64,000 nt of DNA, taken from assembly GCA_019623805.1 (NCBI GenBank), contig CP053680.1, forward strand, positions 1,116,001 through 1,180,000, written 5' to 3'. Every line of letters starts with the position of its first letter. Position 1 is the first letter of the stretch. The notes under the pieces are model-generated. The model did no database searches. It saw nothing but the letters and a program-made list of their open reading frames with translations, and was not told the origin of the DNA. The stretch is from Gammaproteobacteria bacterium (ex Lamellibrachia satsuma) (GTDB lineage: Bacteria > Pseudomonadota > Gammaproteobacteria > Chromatiales > Chromatiaceae). The translations under genes and the position numbers were made by a program. Positions 46,976 to 57,849 of the stretch are shown piece by piece.

Positions 46976-47051
46976 TGGGGTGGACGATGGGTCTCGAACC
47001 CACGACCGCCGGAATCACAATCCGGAGCTCTACCAACTGAGCTACGCCCAC
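46976..47051 (-). tRNA. tRNA-His (GTG)
   Basis: 76 bases with encoded CCA; anticodon GTG in loop TTGTGAT. The discriminator is C, and the base before position 1 is G (at 47052), giving the extra G-1 of histidine tRNAs. A substrate for queuosine modification by the tgt/queA products. Confidence 0.95.
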
Positions 47052-47076
47052 CATAAACTCTTTTATCCGCCGCATT

Positions 47077-47153
47077 TGGCACGCCCGGCAGGATTCGAAC
47101 CTGCTACCCTCGGCTTAGAAGGCCGATGCTCTATCCAAATGAGCTACGGGCGC
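47077..47153 (-). tRNA. tRNA-Arg (TCT)
   Basis: 77 bases with encoded CCA; anticodon TCT in loop CTTCTAA; the acceptor GCGCCCG pairs with CGGGCGT. Second gene of the tRNA transcript. Confidence 0.95.
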
Positions 47154-47162
47154 AGATAAATT

Positions 47163-47239
47163 TGGTCGGGGTAGAGAGATTCGAACTCCCGACATCCTGC
47201 TCCCAAAGCAGGCGCGCTACCAGACTGCGCTATACCCCG
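47163..47239 (-). tRNA. tRNA-Pro (TGG)
   Basis: 77 bases with encoded CCA; anticodon TGG in loop TTTGGGA; starts CGGGGTA. First gene of the tRNA transcript. Confidence 0.95.
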
Positions 47240-47282
47240 ATTTCGGGTCTCGCAACACCTCAAGGATGCGCGAAGAAGCGGA

Positions 47283-47311
47283 ATAATACTGATCAAGGCG
47301 GGTCAGGTCAA
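47283..47311 (-). promoter_or_regulatory. Sigma-70 promoter of the tRNA operon
   Basis: On the minus strand TTGACC (47306-47311) and TATTAT (47283-47288) are spaced exactly 17 bases apart, about 45 bases before tRNA-Pro. Near-consensus, as expected for a stable-RNA operon. Confidence 0.8.
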
Positions 47312-47399
47312 TGGTCGGTGCCAATGAATTGATTACAGGCCCCACCCTTTCAGGCTATGATTCGCTTCCCAGTCAAATCCAGTTTTGGAAGTAGATAAA

Positions 47400-48257
47400 A
47401 TGAGCGCACAGATTCTTGACGGCAAGGCGATTGCAGCCGACCTTAAAAAGGAGATCAAAACCAAGGTGGAGGCCCGTATTGAGCAGGGTCTGCGCCGCCC
47501 GGGGCTTGCCGTGGTTCTGGTAGGAGAAAATCCCGCCTCCCAAGTCTATGTCCGGAACAAACGCCGCTCCTGTGAAGAGGTGGGATTCTACTCGGAACGC
47601 CACGATCTGCCCGTTGATACCAGCGAGGATAACTTGTTGGCTTTGATCGACAAACTCAACGCTGACGACGCCATCGACGGCATTCTGGTACAGCTGCCGC
47701 TGCCAGAGCAGATCGACGAGGAGTCTGTCATTGAGCGCATCCTGCCCACCAAGGATGTGGATGGATTCCACCCCTACAACGTCGGTCGACTGGTATTGCG
47801 TATGCCCATTCTACGTCCCTGCACCCCGAAGGGGATCATGACCATGCTGGAGCGCACCGGACAAAAACTGGAGGGGCTGGATGCCGTCATCATCGGCCAG
47901 TCCAACATCGTTGGCAGGCCCATGGCGCTGGAATTGCTGGCTGCACGCTGCACCATCACCGTCTGTCACAGCCGCACCAAGGATCTGGAAGAGAAGTGCC
48001 GTAACGCCGATATTCTGGTAGCTGCAGTGGGTCGTTCCCGCTTTGTGCCCGGCGACTGGATCAAACCCGGCGCGATTGTGATCGATGTGGGTATCAACCG
48101 CACGGATGAGGGCAAACTGGTGGGGGATGTGGATTTCGACAGCTGCAGCGAACGCGCCAGCTGGATTACGCCGGTCCCTGGCGGCGTGGGACCTATGACC
48201 ATAGCCACATTACTGGAGAACACGCTGCAGGCCGCAGAACTGCACAACGCGTTGTAA
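47400..48257 (+). CDS. folD: Bifunctional methylenetetrahydrofolate dehydrogenase/cyclohydrolase FolD
   Basis: 285 residues from the ATG at 47400 ([16 protein letters not shown]); the upstream in-frame ATG lacks family support. Motifs: [22 protein letters not shown] with the catalytic Lys, [25 protein letters not shown], and the NADP-binding [18 protein letters not shown] and [19 protein letters not shown]. It interconverts methylene-, methenyl- and formyl-tetrahydrofolate. Divergent from the tRNA operon. Confidence 0.96.
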   Translation: MSAQILDGKAIAADLKKEIKTKVEARIEQGLRRPGLAVVLVGENPASQVYVRNKRRSCEEVGFYSERHDLPVDTSEDNLLALIDKLNADDAIDGILVQLPLPEQIDEESVIERILPTKDVDGFHPYNVGRLVLRMPILRPCTPKGIMTMLERTGQKLEGLDAVIIGQSNIVGRPMALELLAARCTITVCHSRTKDLEEKCRNADILVAAVGRSRFVPGDWIKPGAIVIDVGINRTDEGKLVGDVDFDSCSERASWITPVPGGVGPMTIATLLENTLQAAELHNAL

Positions 48258-48263
48258 AAGCCA

Positions 48264-48292
48264 CGCAGGAGCGGCGCAAAGCCGCTCCTGCG
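48264..48292. repeat. Perfect palindromic repeat between folD and a chemoreceptor gene
   Basis: 12-bp arms CGCAGGAGCGGC / GCCGCTCCTGCG with a GCAAA loop. It belongs to the (G)CAGGAGCGGC family seen also at 50104 and 54730. It lies between two convergent genes and could end both transcripts. Confidence 0.65.
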
Positions 48293-48305
48293 AAACGGCG
48301 CGCGA

Positions 48306-49931
48306 TCAGACCTTAAAACGTCCTACCAGGGTCTCCATATTACCGGCCAGTGCGGCTACACCCTCTCCGGCATCTGACACAGTCTGTGCACTCTCTCCGG
48401 TATGTCTGGCCAGGTCATTGATATTTGTGATGCTGCGGTGGATCTCCTCGGTCACAGAGGTCTGCTCTGTTGAACTCGCCACAATCTGCTCATTCATCTG
48501 CGCTATCGCTGCAACGGCATCTGTAATCTGCCTGAGTGACTCCCCGGCCTTGCTGGCATGTTCAACACTCGCCTCCACCCGCTGCCGACTCTCGGCCATT
48601 ACCTTGACCGCGCGGCCGGACCCCGTCTCAAGCCGTTCGATCATCTGCTGAATCTCACTGGTTGACTCCTGGGTACGCCCCGCCAGCGTCCTAACTTCAT
48701 CGGCAACCACAGCAAAACCCCGGCCCTGCTCACCGGCGCGTGCCGCTTCGATGGCTGCGTTCAGCGCCAGAAGATTGGTCTGCTCCGCAATGCTCTTGAT
48801 GACATCGAGCACCGAGCTGATGTTAGCCACATCCCCTTCCAGACTCTGCACCACATCAGCTGCGCCCTCCACATCCTGCGCCAGCTCTCTGACCTCAATG
48901 ATACCCGTCTCCACAACCTTACGGCCCTCAGTGGAGGCGGCATCTGCACTGCGCGCGACCTCAACGGCCGCTTGGGCGTTACTGGAAACCTGGCTGACCA
49001 CGTCAGACATCTGATCCATTGCCGTTGCCACCTGCTGGATATCGCCCTGTTGCCGCCCCAGATCGCCCTGAGTGCTGTGCGTTGCCACAGAGAGATCCCC
49101 TGCTGCACGGGTCAAATCAATGGCAGCACCCCTGACCTCACTGATAATGCCGCCGAGATGTTCTTTTACCTGTATCGCACTCTCTGCCACCTCACCCAGT
49201 TCACCACCGTTATGCCTGATATCGATCTCACTGAAATCTCCATTGGCAAAACGTTTGAGGGAAACCGAGATATCTTTGGTGGGTATAATGATAATGCGTC
49301 TCACCATCCAGATAGAGATGCCCGTCAAGGCGATCAGCGCCGCCAGCACGATCAGCATACTGACGACCATTGCATAGTAACTTTTTTCGGGTAAATGACT
49401 CGTGGATTGGTAGAGCTGTCGCGAGATATGTTCCGCTGCATCAGAGAGTTTATTAGTGGGTTCCCGATCGATCCCTTTCACCGCTTTGTCGCCCACCCTG
49501 GGGTCGAAGCCGGACTGTTTGAACATCTCCAGCCCTCTCCGATAGGCGGCTCCCATCTGCTCATGGGAGGTTAGAAATGATCGCAAAAGCTTTTTCGCGG
49601 TTTCATTTTCCAGCCGGGGCATCAACTTTTCCCCTGCCGCTCTTATCGAAGCCTCCCTGGCTTCGAATTTACCCCAGTACTTATCGAAGTTCTTCTTTTC
49701 GAATCCGCGCAGCAAGACATTCTTCCACTCCTGCACCTGCTTCTTGAAATCACTCTGCATGATCAGCATCTGGCGCTCATTACCGGTCTGGCGGTCCAGT
49801 GCATATTGATACGAGTCCAGCACATTAAGCAGTGTAATCACCCCATATGCGGTAGCCGAGCCCATCAGCAGAGTGCCGACGAGTGCCAATAGAAGCAACC
49901 TGGAGCTAAGCGATTGTCCTTTGATAGACAT
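48306..49931 (-). CDS. Methyl-accepting chemotaxis protein
   Basis: 541 residues. Membrane segments at about 10-32 and 190-212 flank a helical periplasmic domain (four-helix-bundle type). A HAMP domain and a cytoplasmic signalling hairpin follow, with the tip [20 protein letters not shown] and [15 protein letters not shown]. It lacks a C-terminal CheR-binding pentapeptide. Ligand unknown. The 3' end faces folD with a palindrome between. No chemotaxis kinase genes are in the window. Confidence 0.93.
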   Translation of the reverse strand: MSIKGQSLSSRLLLLALVGTLLMGSATAYGVITLLNVLDSYQYALDRQTGNERQMLIMQSDFKKQVQEWKNVLLRGFEKKNFDKYWGKFEAREASIRAAGEKLMPRLENETAKKLLRSFLTSHEQMGAAYRRGLEMFKQSGFDPRVGDKAVKGIDREPTNKLSDAAEHISRQLYQSTSHLPEKSYYAMVVSMLIVLAALIALTGISIWMVRRIIIIPTKDISVSLKRFANGDFSEIDIRHNGGELGEVAESAIQVKEHLGGIISEVRGAAIDLTRAAGDLSVATHSTQGDLGRQQGDIQQVATAMDQMSDVVSQVSSNAQAAVEVARSADAASTEGRKVVETGIIEVRELAQDVEGAADVVQSLEGDVANISSVLDVIKSIAEQTNLLALNAAIEAARAGEQGRGFAVVADEVRTLAGRTQESTSEIQQMIERLETGSGRAVKVMAESRQRVEASVEHASKAGESLRQITDAVAAIAQMNEQIVASSTEQTSVTEEIHRSITNINDLARHTGESAQTVSDAGEGVAALAGNMETLVGRFKV

Positions 49932-50103
49932 TTAAATTCCCTCATTAAAGATCGGTAAAAGCAGGTTTTGTCTCTCCGGCGCCCCTGTTCTGCAGGTTGG
50001 GGGTCGTTAAGAAAACAAAGGATCTATCCTTGATATTCGTCCGGGAAGGGAATTTCTTTAATCTTTTTGGGTTTAACTCTCCGCAGCTTGTCGCAAAGAG
50101 ACA

Positions 50104-50169
50104 GTAGGAGCCGCGCCCCGCCGCGATGACTCCGCGGATAGGTGAATCGCGGCGGGGCGCCGCTCCTAC
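50104..50169. repeat. Long palindromic repeat (GTAGGAGC family)
   Basis: 24-base arms (50104-50127 and 50146-50169) with a single mismatch, each starting GTAGGAGC and rich in GC, around an 18-base centre. Located between the upstream end of the first chemoreceptor gene and the stop of cysS. Confidence 0.7.
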
Positions 50170-50213
50170 ATTTTGACACGTTCTCCAATTACAGGGGGAG
50201 AACTGGAGAGGTA

Positions 50214-51602
50214 TCAGCCCCTGCGCCAGGTGGTGCCTTGCGCACCATCTTCGAGGAGGACTCCCGCCTCCTGCAGCGCGTCTCTGATGCGGTCTGCCTC
50301 GGCCCAATCCTTGCTGACTCTGGCGTCGATACGCTGTTGGATCATGGCGTCAATCTCTTCGTCCCTGAGCCCACCATCTGCACCCGGCTCTCCCCCTTTG
50401 AGATAGCGCTCCGGATCATCCTGCAGAATACCCAGCACACCGCCCAGACGACGCAACTCTGCTGCCAGACCCGCTGCCGCAGCCTGATCGCTGTCACGCA
50501 GCCTGTTGATTTCCCGCACCATATCAAACAACACAGCCAGCGCTTCTGGGGTGTTGAAGTCATCGTCCATTGCATCATGAAAACGCTGGGTGAAGGCTTC
50601 CGCGCCAAGCGGCTCTCTCTGGGGCAAGTCACGCAGGGCAGTGTAGAAACGGGTCAATGCACCCCTGGCATTGTCAAGGTGTTCACTATCGTAGTTAAGA
50701 GGACTGCGATATTGGCTGGTGAGGATGAAGTAGCGCACCTCTTCTGCCTGATAACGCGCCAGAATCTCCCGCACGGTGAAGAAGTTGCCCAGTGATTTGG
50801 ACATCTTCTCGTCGTTGATGCGTACAAAACCGTTGTGCATCCAATATTTCACGAACGGGTGGCCGGTCGCGCCCTCTGATTGGGCGATCTCGTTTTCATG
50901 ATGGGGGAAGGTCAGATCGGCCCCGCCGCCGTGGATATCGAAGGTATCGCCCAAGGCGGTGCAGGACATGGCTGAGCACTCGATATGCCAGCCCGGACGC
51001 CCCTGTCCCCAGGGAGAATCCCATGCCGGCTCACCTGCCTTGGCTGCCTTCCAGAGGGCGAAATCCAGCGGATCGCGCTTGGCATCCCCCGGTTCGACAC
51101 GAGCCCCCGACTCCAGATCATCGATCGACTTGCCCGACAGTTTTCCGTAACCGGAAAAACTGCGCACGCTATAATAAACATCGCCATTATCCGCCACATA
51201 GGCGTGATCCTTGGCGATCAATTTTTCGATCATGGCGAGAATCTCGCTCATATGGCTGGTGGCTCTGGGTTCATCATCCGGGGGCTGAATGCCCAATGCT
51301 TCCGAATCCTCATGCATCGCCAGGATAAAGCGGTCGGTCAGATCCATGAAAGGCTCGCCATTTTCATTGGCACGGGCGATGATCTTGTCGTCGATATCGG
51401 TGATATTCCGAATGTAGGTGACGTCGTAGCCAAGATGACGGAAGTAGCGGGCCACAACATCGAATACCACCATCACCCGCGCATGCCCCAGATGGCAGAG
51501 GTCGTAGACGGTCATACCACAGACATACATCCGCACCTTGCCTGCTTCCAGGGGTTCAAACGTTTCTTTGCGGTTGTTGAGGTCGTTGTAGATCTTGAGC
51601 AT
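50214..51602 (-). CDS. cysS: Cysteinyl-tRNA synthetase
   Basis: 462 residues from the ATG at 51602 ([19 protein letters not shown]), the normal CysRS start; the frame upstream is unrelated. It is a class I synthetase: [17 protein letters not shown] (HIGH-type motif HLGH and the first zinc Cys), [29 protein letters not shown], and KMSKSLGNF (KMSKS). It charges tRNA-Cys. Length usual. Confidence 0.96.
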   Translation of the reverse strand: MLKIYNDLNNRKETFEPLEAGKVRMYVCGMTVYDLCHLGHARVMVVFDVVARYFRHLGYDVTYIRNITDIDDKIIARANENGEPFMDLTDRFILAMHEDSEALGIQPPDDEPRATSHMSEILAMIEKLIAKDHAYVADNGDVYYSVRSFSGYGKLSGKSIDDLESGARVEPGDAKRDPLDFALWKAAKAGEPAWDSPWGQGRPGWHIECSAMSCTALGDTFDIHGGGADLTFPHHENEIAQSEGATGHPFVKYWMHNGFVRINDEKMSKSLGNFFTVREILARYQAEEVRYFILTSQYRSPLNYDSEHLDNARGALTRFYTALRDLPQREPLGAEAFTQRFHDAMDDDFNTPEALAVLFDMVREINRLRDSDQAAAAGLAAELRRLGGVLGILQDDPERYLKGGEPGADGGLRDEEIDAMIQQRIDARVSKDWAEADRIRDALQEAGVLLEDGAQGTTWRRG

Positions 51603-51731
51603 GACTGGCCCGCTACCTTTATAGAGTGTCTGCGAAATGCGCGCATGGTAGCGAAAACCTGCCCGCTTCACAAAACAGAGAGGCAGAGAGGCAACCGGCA
51701 ACTCGTGCCGATGTGGATTGTCGCGGCGAAA

Positions 51732-53345
51732 TCAGACCTTGAACTGATTGACCATCTGATCCAGTTGTCCGGCGATAGCGGCAACTTTTTCACTGGTCTC
51801 GGAGGTACTCTGCGCCCCTTTTGCGGTACGGTCCGTGACATCACTGATGGCGAGGATGCTGTTGTTGATTCCCACAACCATCGCAGACTGCTCTTCCGAG
51901 GCTGTAGCGATGCGGGCATTGATGTCGGTAATTTCATCAACGGCCAGGGTAATCTCATCCAATGCTGCGCCTGCACGCACAGCGTCCTCGACACTCTGCA
52001 ACGCCTCCTTTCCGCCCTCCTGCATCACAGTCACAGCCTGGTTGGTGGCGCTATCGAGATGTTCGATGCTGACCCGGATCTCCCGGGTTGCCTCCTGGGT
52101 TCTTTGTGCGAGATTACGCACCTCATCGGCCACCACCGCGAAACCCCGTCCCTGCTCACCTGCCCTGGCAGCCTCAATGGCGGCATTGAGCGCCAGCAGG
52201 TTGGTCTGCTCCGCAATACCCGTGATCGTCGCTAAAACCTGCCCGATACTCTGGGTATCTCCTGCGAGCTTCTGCACTACCTCTGACGCCTTGGCGACGC
52301 GATTTGAGAGATTGTTGATCGACGCGGAGACTTCTGACACCACGTTTTTGCCACCGGCTGCATGTTCACGAACACTTTTTGCCGTTTTCGCAGCACCTGC
52401 GGCGTTCCTGGCCACGTCTTCGGCTGCGGTCGCCATCTCGCCAATAACGATTTTCAACTGATGCGTCTGGGTTCCCTGCTCGGAGAAATCCTCACTGCTC
52501 GAAGCGGACACCTGAGCCAACTCATCGGAAGAAAGCGCCAGAGTATCCATCGTGGCACTGAGTTCATGGATGGTGGGCTGAAAGCGGTTGAGCATATCGT
52601 TCACGGCTTTGCCGACATAGTGAAATTCATCATGCGCACCACTTGCTATCCGGGGGCGCAGGTCGGCATGTTGACCGATCTCCTCCATGGTCATGCGCAA
52701 ATGGCTCAGGGGCGAGATAACGACTTTGTGGATGATCAGACTGACAATACCCAGACCAATCAACAGGATCACCAGGTTCATCCCGGCGCCAATCCAGAGT
52801 TCCCGCTCGATGGCGGCATCCCGTTTGGCCAGGGAAAGACTCATGCGGCCGGCACCAAGTACCGTACCCTCCGGCAGCGCATGGCAGGTCAGGCAGTTGG
52901 TACCGTTGTGACTGGATTCCGCAAAAAAAGGCTGGATGACGGTGAGCACTCTGGCCCCATCAACCTTTTTCAGCTCTACGATGCGCTCTCCCACCAATGC
53001 CCGCCTTGCGAGATCATCGGTTGGCTTTTCGATGTCAAAGCCGGGACCATAGACCTTACTGACCGCCTCTCCTCTGAGCATACGGACATCGAAAACCTCT
53101 TCGCGGGACAGGATCTTCTCCCGCAACATCTCCCGATTGGCCATGGTGCCGGTAAACATCATGGCATTCATGCTATCCAGATAACCGTTAAGCACATCGA
53201 TCATCTGGGTTTCGGCGGAACGCAGAAGCTGGGCTTTCTGCTGATAGGCCGAATAGACCGTGGCAATTGCCATGATAAGCAGGAATATCAGGGCCATGGC
53301 AGGCACGATTTTCCATTGGACAGAAATATAGCGCGACATACTCAA
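51732..53345 (-). CDS. Chemoreceptor with a periplasmic CxxCH (haem c-type) motif
   Basis: 537 residues. Membrane segments at about 14-34 and 184-206. The periplasmic domain between them contains CLTCH at residues 151-155 within [18 protein letters not shown], a covalent haem c attachment motif as in Tll0287/DUF3365-type sensors. HAMP and a methyl-accepting domain with [20 protein letters not shown] follow. A redox, oxygen or nitric-oxide sensor for taxis is the natural inference. It is 130 bases from cysS on the same strand. The signalling domain is close to that of the receptor at 48306, but the sensors differ. Confidence 0.92.
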   Translation of the reverse strand: MSMSRYISVQWKIVPAMALIFLLIMAIATVYSAYQQKAQLLRSAETQMIDVLNGYLDSMNAMMFTGTMANREMLREKILSREEVFDVRMLRGEAVSKVYGPGFDIEKPTDDLARRALVGERIVELKKVDGARVLTVIQPFFAESSHNGTNCLTCHALPEGTVLGAGRMSLSLAKRDAAIERELWIGAGMNLVILLIGLGIVSLIIHKVVISPLSHLRMTMEEIGQHADLRPRIASGAHDEFHYVGKAVNDMLNRFQPTIHELSATMDTLALSSDELAQVSASSSEDFSEQGTQTHQLKIVIGEMATAAEDVARNAAGAAKTAKSVREHAAGGKNVVSEVSASINNLSNRVAKASEVVQKLAGDTQSIGQVLATITGIAEQTNLLALNAAIEAARAGEQGRGFAVVADEVRNLAQRTQEATREIRVSIEHLDSATNQAVTVMQEGGKEALQSVEDAVRAGAALDEITLAVDEITDINARIATASEEQSAMVVGINNSILAISDVTDRTAKGAQSTSETSEKVAAIAGQLDQMVNQFKV

Positions 53346-53608
53346 ATCATCCGATATACGCAGGCGTAGGGCGCATTAATAAATTAATCAATACGATTTA
53401 ATTCGGCATCCCCCAAGAAAACTTGAAGTTTTTTGTTAATACCAGCCATTCGGGTGGCGTACCGGGAAAATGTGCCTGTTTTCTAGCAACAGTTTGTCGA
53501 GAAGGTAATCGGCAGGATGATCCCCCAGCCGGAAAGGTCTTTTTCCCGCCTGAGAGAAGCTATATCATTGGTCCCTTCAAATTTTCAGTTTTAACGAGGC
53601 ATCGCTTC

Positions 53609-54178
53609 ATGAAGCAATTATTTTTCAAAACACTACTCACTCTGCTGCTGACCGGCACCTTTGCAAATATTGCAGCGGCAGAGACAGTTCGGGTCATGAT
53701 GGAGACCAGTCAGGGAAATATCCTGTTGGCGCTGGATCGTGAAAAAGCGCCAAAAACTGTCGACAACTTTGTCCAGTATGTGGAAGACGGCTTCTTCAAT
53801 GGCACCATCTTCCACCGTGTTATCAAAGGCTTCATGATCCAGGGTGGTGGTTTTACCAGCGATATGGATAGAAAAAAGCCCCGTGATCCGGTCTCCAACG
53901 AAGCCAAGAATGGTCTGAAGAACAAACGCGGCAGCATCGCCATGGCCCGCACCAGCGATCCCCACTCGGCCACCGCCCAGTTCTTCATCAACCACAAGGA
54001 CAACACCTCCCTCGACTACCCCAGCTTTGACGGTTGGGGTTACGCGGTTTTTGGAGAAGTGGTTGAAGGCATGGACGTGGTGGACAGCATTGCATCGCAG
54101 CCGACCGGTTTCAAAGGCGGCATGCGTGATGTGCCCATCACTCCGATCGGCATCGAAAAGGTCAGCGTGGTTAAATAA
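53609..54178 (+). CDS. ppiA: Periplasmic peptidyl-prolyl isomerase (cyclophilin A type)
   Basis: 189 residues from the ATG at 53609 (ACGAGG upstream). A signal peptide ([18 protein letters not shown], cleavage about residue 25) is followed by a complete cyclophilin domain: [51 protein letters not shown]. It speeds proline isomerisation of exported proteins. It stands 45 bases before a cytoplasmic homologue. The 263 bases upstream (53346-53608) show no gene. Confidence 0.92.
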   Translation: MKQLFFKTLLTLLLTGTFANIAAAETVRVMMETSQGNILLALDREKAPKTVDNFVQYVEDGFFNGTIFHRVIKGFMIQGGGFTSDMDRKKPRDPVSNEAKNGLKNKRGSIAMARTSDPHSATAQFFINHKDNTSLDYPSFDGWGYAVFGEVVEGMDVVDSIASQPTGFKGGMRDVPITPIGIEKVSVVK

Positions 54179-54223
54179 TATCTGACCCGGCACAATTTCA
54201 ACTTAAACAGACAGGCTATTTAC

Positions 54224-54712
54224 ATGATTACATTGACCACCAACCTCGGCCCTATCGTCATCGAGCTGGACGAAGAGAACGCACCCAACACCTGCGCCAA
54301 CTTCAAGCAGTATGTCGAGGATGGCTTTTTCGACGGCACCATCTTCCACCGGGTCATCGGCAACTTTATGATCCAGGGTGGTGGGTTCCTGCCGGGCATG
54401 GTCCAAAAGCAGACCCGCGATCCCATCGAGAACGAGGCGAAAAACGGACTTTCCAACGAGATCGGCACCATCGCCATGGCCCGCACAGGAGACCCCCACT
54501 CCGCCACCGCCCAGTTCTTTATCAATGTCGCGAACAATAGCTTCCTCGACCATCCAGGACAGGACGGCTGGGGCTACTGCGTCTTCGCTAAGGTGACTTC
54601 TGGTATGGACGTGATCGATAAGATCAAGGGCGTTGACACCACCATGAACTCGGGTCATCAGGACGTTCCGGCGGAAGATATCGTCATCGAGAAGGCGGAA
54701 ATCACCGACTAA
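54224..54712 (+). CDS. ppiB: Cytoplasmic peptidyl-prolyl isomerase (cyclophilin B type)
   Basis: 162 residues without signal peptide; it begins [20 protein letters not shown]. Cyclophilin motifs: [21 protein letters not shown] region (catalytic Arg), [35 protein letters not shown]. About 60% similar by eye to the periplasmic protein just upstream; the pair covers both compartments. Confidence 0.94.
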   Translation: MITLTTNLGPIVIELDEENAPNTCANFKQYVEDGFFDGTIFHRVIGNFMIQGGGFLPGMVQKQTRDPIENEAKNGLSNEIGTIAMARTGDPHSATAQFFINVANNSFLDHPGQDGWGYCVFAKVTSGMDVIDKIKGVDTTMNSGHQDVPAEDIVIEKAEITD

Positions 54713-54729
54713 ACGTCGGCTACTGAGTC

Positions 54730-54764
54730 GTTGGCAGGAGCGGCGGGGCGCCGCTCCTGCCAAC
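54730..54764. repeat. Perfect 15-bp palindrome after ppiB
   Basis: Arms GTTGGCAGGAGCGGC / GCCGCTCCTGCCAAC with a GGGGC loop, 17 bases after ppiB. Same GCAGGAGCGGC family as 48264. It may act as a terminator although a T-run is lacking. Confidence 0.65.
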
Positions 54765-54807
54765 TCTGCTCAGCAAGCTGCGTAAAATTAAACCCAAAGA
54801 GATTAAA

Positions 54808-55539
54808 TTGGGCGAAGTCCTCTTCATATCAGACCTACACCTCTCCGGCGAACAGCCGGAGACGGTACGGCTGTTCCTCGATTTCCTCGAACACCACGCC
54901 CCTGGCGCAGAAAAGCTCTATATCCTGGGTGACCTCTTCGACGCCTGGATCGGTGACGATCTCGAAATCGAACCCGCGCCACAGATTAAGGCCGCACTAA
55001 AGAGACTCTCCGATAATGGCACCCGAATCCTGCTGATGCACGGCAACCGGGATTTTCTGCTTGGCGGGCAATTCTGCGCTCAGACCGGCGCGGAACTCAT
55101 CAATGATCCAATACAGATCAATCTTTTTGGCACACCCACGCTATTGATGCATGGAGACCTGCTATGCACCGATGACTTGCCCTACCAGGCATTTCGCAAA
55201 CAGGTTCGCGATCCGGCATTCATCACACAGTTTCTCTCCAGGACCATTCCGGAGCGCATTGCCATTGCCCAGGAGTACCGGGCGAAGAGTGGCGAGGCAA
55301 CCTCACTGAAGGCATCAGAAATCATGGACATCAATCAAACGACTGTGGCGCAGTATATGGAGGATCACGGCGTAAGATGTCTGATCCACGGACATACCCA
55401 CCGTCCCGGCCGACACGACTTCATGTTATCCGGCGTTGCAGCCAGCCGTTTTGTTTTGGGGGAGTGGCATCCGGATCATGCCGAATTTTTAGTGGCGTCG
55501 CCGGAAGGACTCAGGGTGGAAACTATCAGACCGGCGTAA
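54808..55539 (+). CDS. lpxH: UDP-2,3-diacylglucosamine diphosphatase LpxH
   Basis: 243 residues from a TTG start at 54808, preceded by AAAGAG. Calcineurin-like metal motifs: FISDLHL, LGDLFDAWIGDD, MHGNRDFLLG, LMHGDLLCTDD, HGHTHRP. It hydrolyses UDP-2,3-diacylglucosamine to lipid X in lipid A synthesis, at the inner membrane face. It follows ppiB, as it does in several gammaproteobacteria. Confidence 0.95.
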   Translation: MGEVLFISDLHLSGEQPETVRLFLDFLEHHAPGAEKLYILGDLFDAWIGDDLEIEPAPQIKAALKRLSDNGTRILLMHGNRDFLLGGQFCAQTGAELINDPIQINLFGTPTLLMHGDLLCTDDLPYQAFRKQVRDPAFITQFLSRTIPERIAIAQEYRAKSGEATSLKASEIMDINQTTVAQYMEDHGVRCLIHGHTHRPGRHDFMLSGVAASRFVLGEWHPDHAEFLVASPEGLRVETIRPA

Positions 55540-55570
55540 TGATCCCCGCAAGTGCGGAAAACACGGGATC

Positions 55571-55642
55571 GTAGGATGTGCTGAGCGTAGCGATGCGCAT
55601 CTGTCGCGATTGATGCGGTTCGTTTTACTCACCACATCCTAC
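55571..55642. repeat. GTAGGATGTG...CACATCCTAC repeat
   Basis: 10-base perfect ends around a 52-base centre containing GAGCGTAGCGATGCGCATC, typical of a short palindromic repeat dispersed in proteobacterial genomes. Lies between the convergent lpxH and the DUF455 gene. Confidence 0.65.
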
Positions 55643-55650
55643 ATATTGCC

Positions 55651-56466
55651 TCAACGCCTCGCGCATAACGCCTCCAGACGTTCCAGCTCACTTTCCGAAA
55701 AACCTGCATCCAGCCGCGCCTGCCGATGCAGGGGGCAACGAATTTCGCCGTTGAGAACGTTGTTCAACAGATCGAAATAGGTGGTTTCAGGGTCCACTCC
55801 CCGCTGCTCACAGAGCCAGGCAAACCAGTCACTGCCGAACTGCACATGCCCCACTTCCTCGTCCAGGATCACCTGTAGCACCGCCACCGTCTCGCGATCC
55901 CCCGCCTTGCGGAAGCGCGCCATGATGCCCGGCGTGACATCCAACCCACGGGCCTCCAACATACGGGGTACCAACGCCATGCGAACCAGCGGGTCATCGG
56001 CGGTACGGACAGCCATCTCCCAAAGACCATTGTGGGCAGGAAAATCACCGTAATCGGCACCTGCATCCCGCAGACGTCCCCGCAGCAGGCGGAAATGCCG
56101 CACCTCCTCCACCGCCACCTGTATCCAGTCGCTGTAAAATTTCTCCGGCATGTCAGGGAAACGCTGCACTGCGTCCCAGGCCAGATTGATGGCATTGAAT
56201 TCGATATGGGCTATGGCGTGGATCAGTGCGACACGTCCCTGTTCCGTGCCTAGACCACGACGGGGCAACTTGCCTGGATGCACCAGCTCCGGCCGGGGGG
56301 GGTGACCTGCTTCGAAAATAGCATCCGCAGGACTCCAGCCGCTGAGTCCCAACTCCCCCAACCGCCAAGCCTGCGCTACCTGGTCTGTAAGATTCAGCTT
56401 TGCTTCCACATCATTTTCGAGCAGACAGCGGCGGGCAGCCCGATAGAGGCTTGTTTCGTTTTTCAT
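55651..56466 (-). CDS. DUF455 ferritin-like protein
   Basis: 271 residues. Ferritin-like metal ligands are visible: HAIAHIEFNAINLAWD (E and H), VAVEEVRHFRLLRGRL (ExxH), and LDEEVGHVQFGSDWF (ExxH), the set of a di-iron four-helix bundle. DUF455 proteins are uncharacterised, though related di-iron proteins hydroxylate tRNA or other substrates. Its ATG overlaps the stop of the glycerate kinase gene by one base (TAATG). Confidence 0.88.
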   Translation of the reverse strand: MKNETSLYRAARRCLLENDVEAKLNLTDQVAQAWRLGELGLSGWSPADAIFEAGHPPRPELVHPGKLPRRGLGTEQGRVALIHAIAHIEFNAINLAWDAVQRFPDMPEKFYSDWIQVAVEEVRHFRLLRGRLRDAGADYGDFPAHNGLWEMAVRTADDPLVRMALVPRMLEARGLDVTPGIMARFRKAGDRETVAVLQVILDEEVGHVQFGSDWFAWLCEQRGVDPETTYFDLLNNVLNGEIRCPLHRQARLDAGFSESELERLEALCARR

Positions 56467-57692
56467 TACAACTTCAGTCCCAACATCAGATCCATCACAT
56501 TTGTCCCGGTAGGCCCTGTGGTCACAAGATCTCCGCTCGCCTCCAGCAGTGAACCGGAGTCGGCCCGGCGCAGTGCCTGATCCGGGTCGAAACCCTCATT
56601 TCGTGCGCGGGTCAGCGTGGCACCATCCACCAATGCACCCGCATCTTCGGTGGGGCCATCGGTGCCGTCGGTGCCGGCAGCGAGAAACCAAAGATTGTCA
56701 TGGCCCTGCAACACTCCCGCAGCGGCCAGTGCCAGATGCTGATTCCGGCCGCCCTGCCCCGGCTCAGGCGGCAAAACAATCGTTGTCTCCCCTCCCCAGA
56801 CTGTCACACCCGGCTCTGCCGTTTTAAGTTCATCAGCCAGCCGCACCCCTGCCGCCGAGGCATCTCCGGCAACGAACTCATCCACCGTTGTTACCCGATA
56901 GCCCAGTTTCCTGGCTTCCCGAGCCGCAGCAGCCTTTGCCCGCCCCAGGTTGGCGATGATCTCGATGACCGGACCGTGGTCCCCATAAATTCGCCGCTGT
57001 CGAATGGCCTGTCTGACAACCGAATCCAGCCAGTCGGGCAGGCTCAGGTTTTCCGTTCCATCAGGCGCTATCATCTCCGGCGTCAACAGCCCGGAACCGA
57101 TCACGCCAGGTTCATCCCCCGGCACATCGGAGATTGCCAGCGCAGTCACCGGTCGATCACCCACCCAGTGCAGCAATCCACCGCCCTTGATTCGGGAGAG
57201 CGCCTTGCGCACCCGGTTCATCTCACCAATCGCCAGACCGCTGCCCAGCAGCCAGCGATTGGCGCGGACCAGAAAATCCCCCCCCACACCATCGACAGGA
57301 GACTCAACCAGGCTGGATGCTCCCCCTGAAAGCAGAAAAAGCAGCGCTCTCTCTGGTTCTTGTTGAAGAAAAGCGATCAGGCGATCACCCGCCGCCAGAC
57401 TCCTGCTATCAGGCAGTGGATGGCCAGCCTCAAACAGCTCCCAGCCCGGCAAGCTGGCCGAAACACTGTCCAGATGGCCATGCTTGGAGATCACCAGCGC
57501 CGAGACAATACGTTCGCCAAGAATCTCTCTGGCCCCCACGGCCATGGCTCCCGCCGCCTTGCCCACGGCCACGAGGGATATTTGGCCCTTTAACGGCCTC
57601 TGCCGCAGCCTCTCCCTTACGCAGCGGCGGCCGTCCACCGACTGCAGCGCGGCATCGAAGATCTCCAGCAGTGACATGCGGGGCGTGCTCAT
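56466..57692 (-). CDS. Glycerate 2-kinase (GckA/TtuD family, DUF4147-MOFRL)
   Basis: 408 residues. The N-terminal DUF4147 domain (LVAVGKAAGAMAVGA, VISKHGHL, FLLSGGASSLVESPVDG) and the C-terminal MOFRL domain (VWGGETTIVLPPEPGQGGRNQHLALAAA, FLAAGTDGTDGPTEDAGALVD) are both complete. It phosphorylates D-glycerate to 2-phosphoglycerate, feeding lower glycolysis. Coupled to the DUF455 gene. 157 bases separate it from the divergent MotA-like gene. Confidence 0.93.
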   Translation of the reverse strand: MSTPRMSLLEIFDAALQSVDGRRCVRERLRQRPLKGQISLVAVGKAAGAMAVGAREILGERIVSALVISKHGHLDSVSASLPGWELFEAGHPLPDSRSLAAGDRLIAFLQQEPERALLFLLSGGASSLVESPVDGVGGDFLVRANRWLLGSGLAIGEMNRVRKALSRIKGGGLLHWVGDRPVTALAISDVPGDEPGVIGSGLLTPEMIAPDGTENLSLPDWLDSVVRQAIRQRRIYGDHGPVIEIIANLGRAKAAAAREARKLGYRVTTVDEFVAGDASAAGVRLADELKTAEPGVTVWGGETTIVLPPEPGQGGRNQHLALAAAGVLQGHDNLWFLAAGTDGTDGPTEDAGALVDGATLTRARNEGFDPDQALRRADSGSLLEASGDLVTTGPTGTNVMDLMLGLKL

Positions 57693-57849
57693 GGTCTGAT
57701 TTTCACACGATTGACGTCAAATAACCGTAGACATCTTCCTCATAAGCCGCTCAAGGCAGTCTCCCGAAAAGAATTACCATCTTCTTCTTAATTCCCAGAC
57801 TCTCCTGAGGTAAACTGGCACGATTTGAAGCACCATCGGAGAAGCCGCG

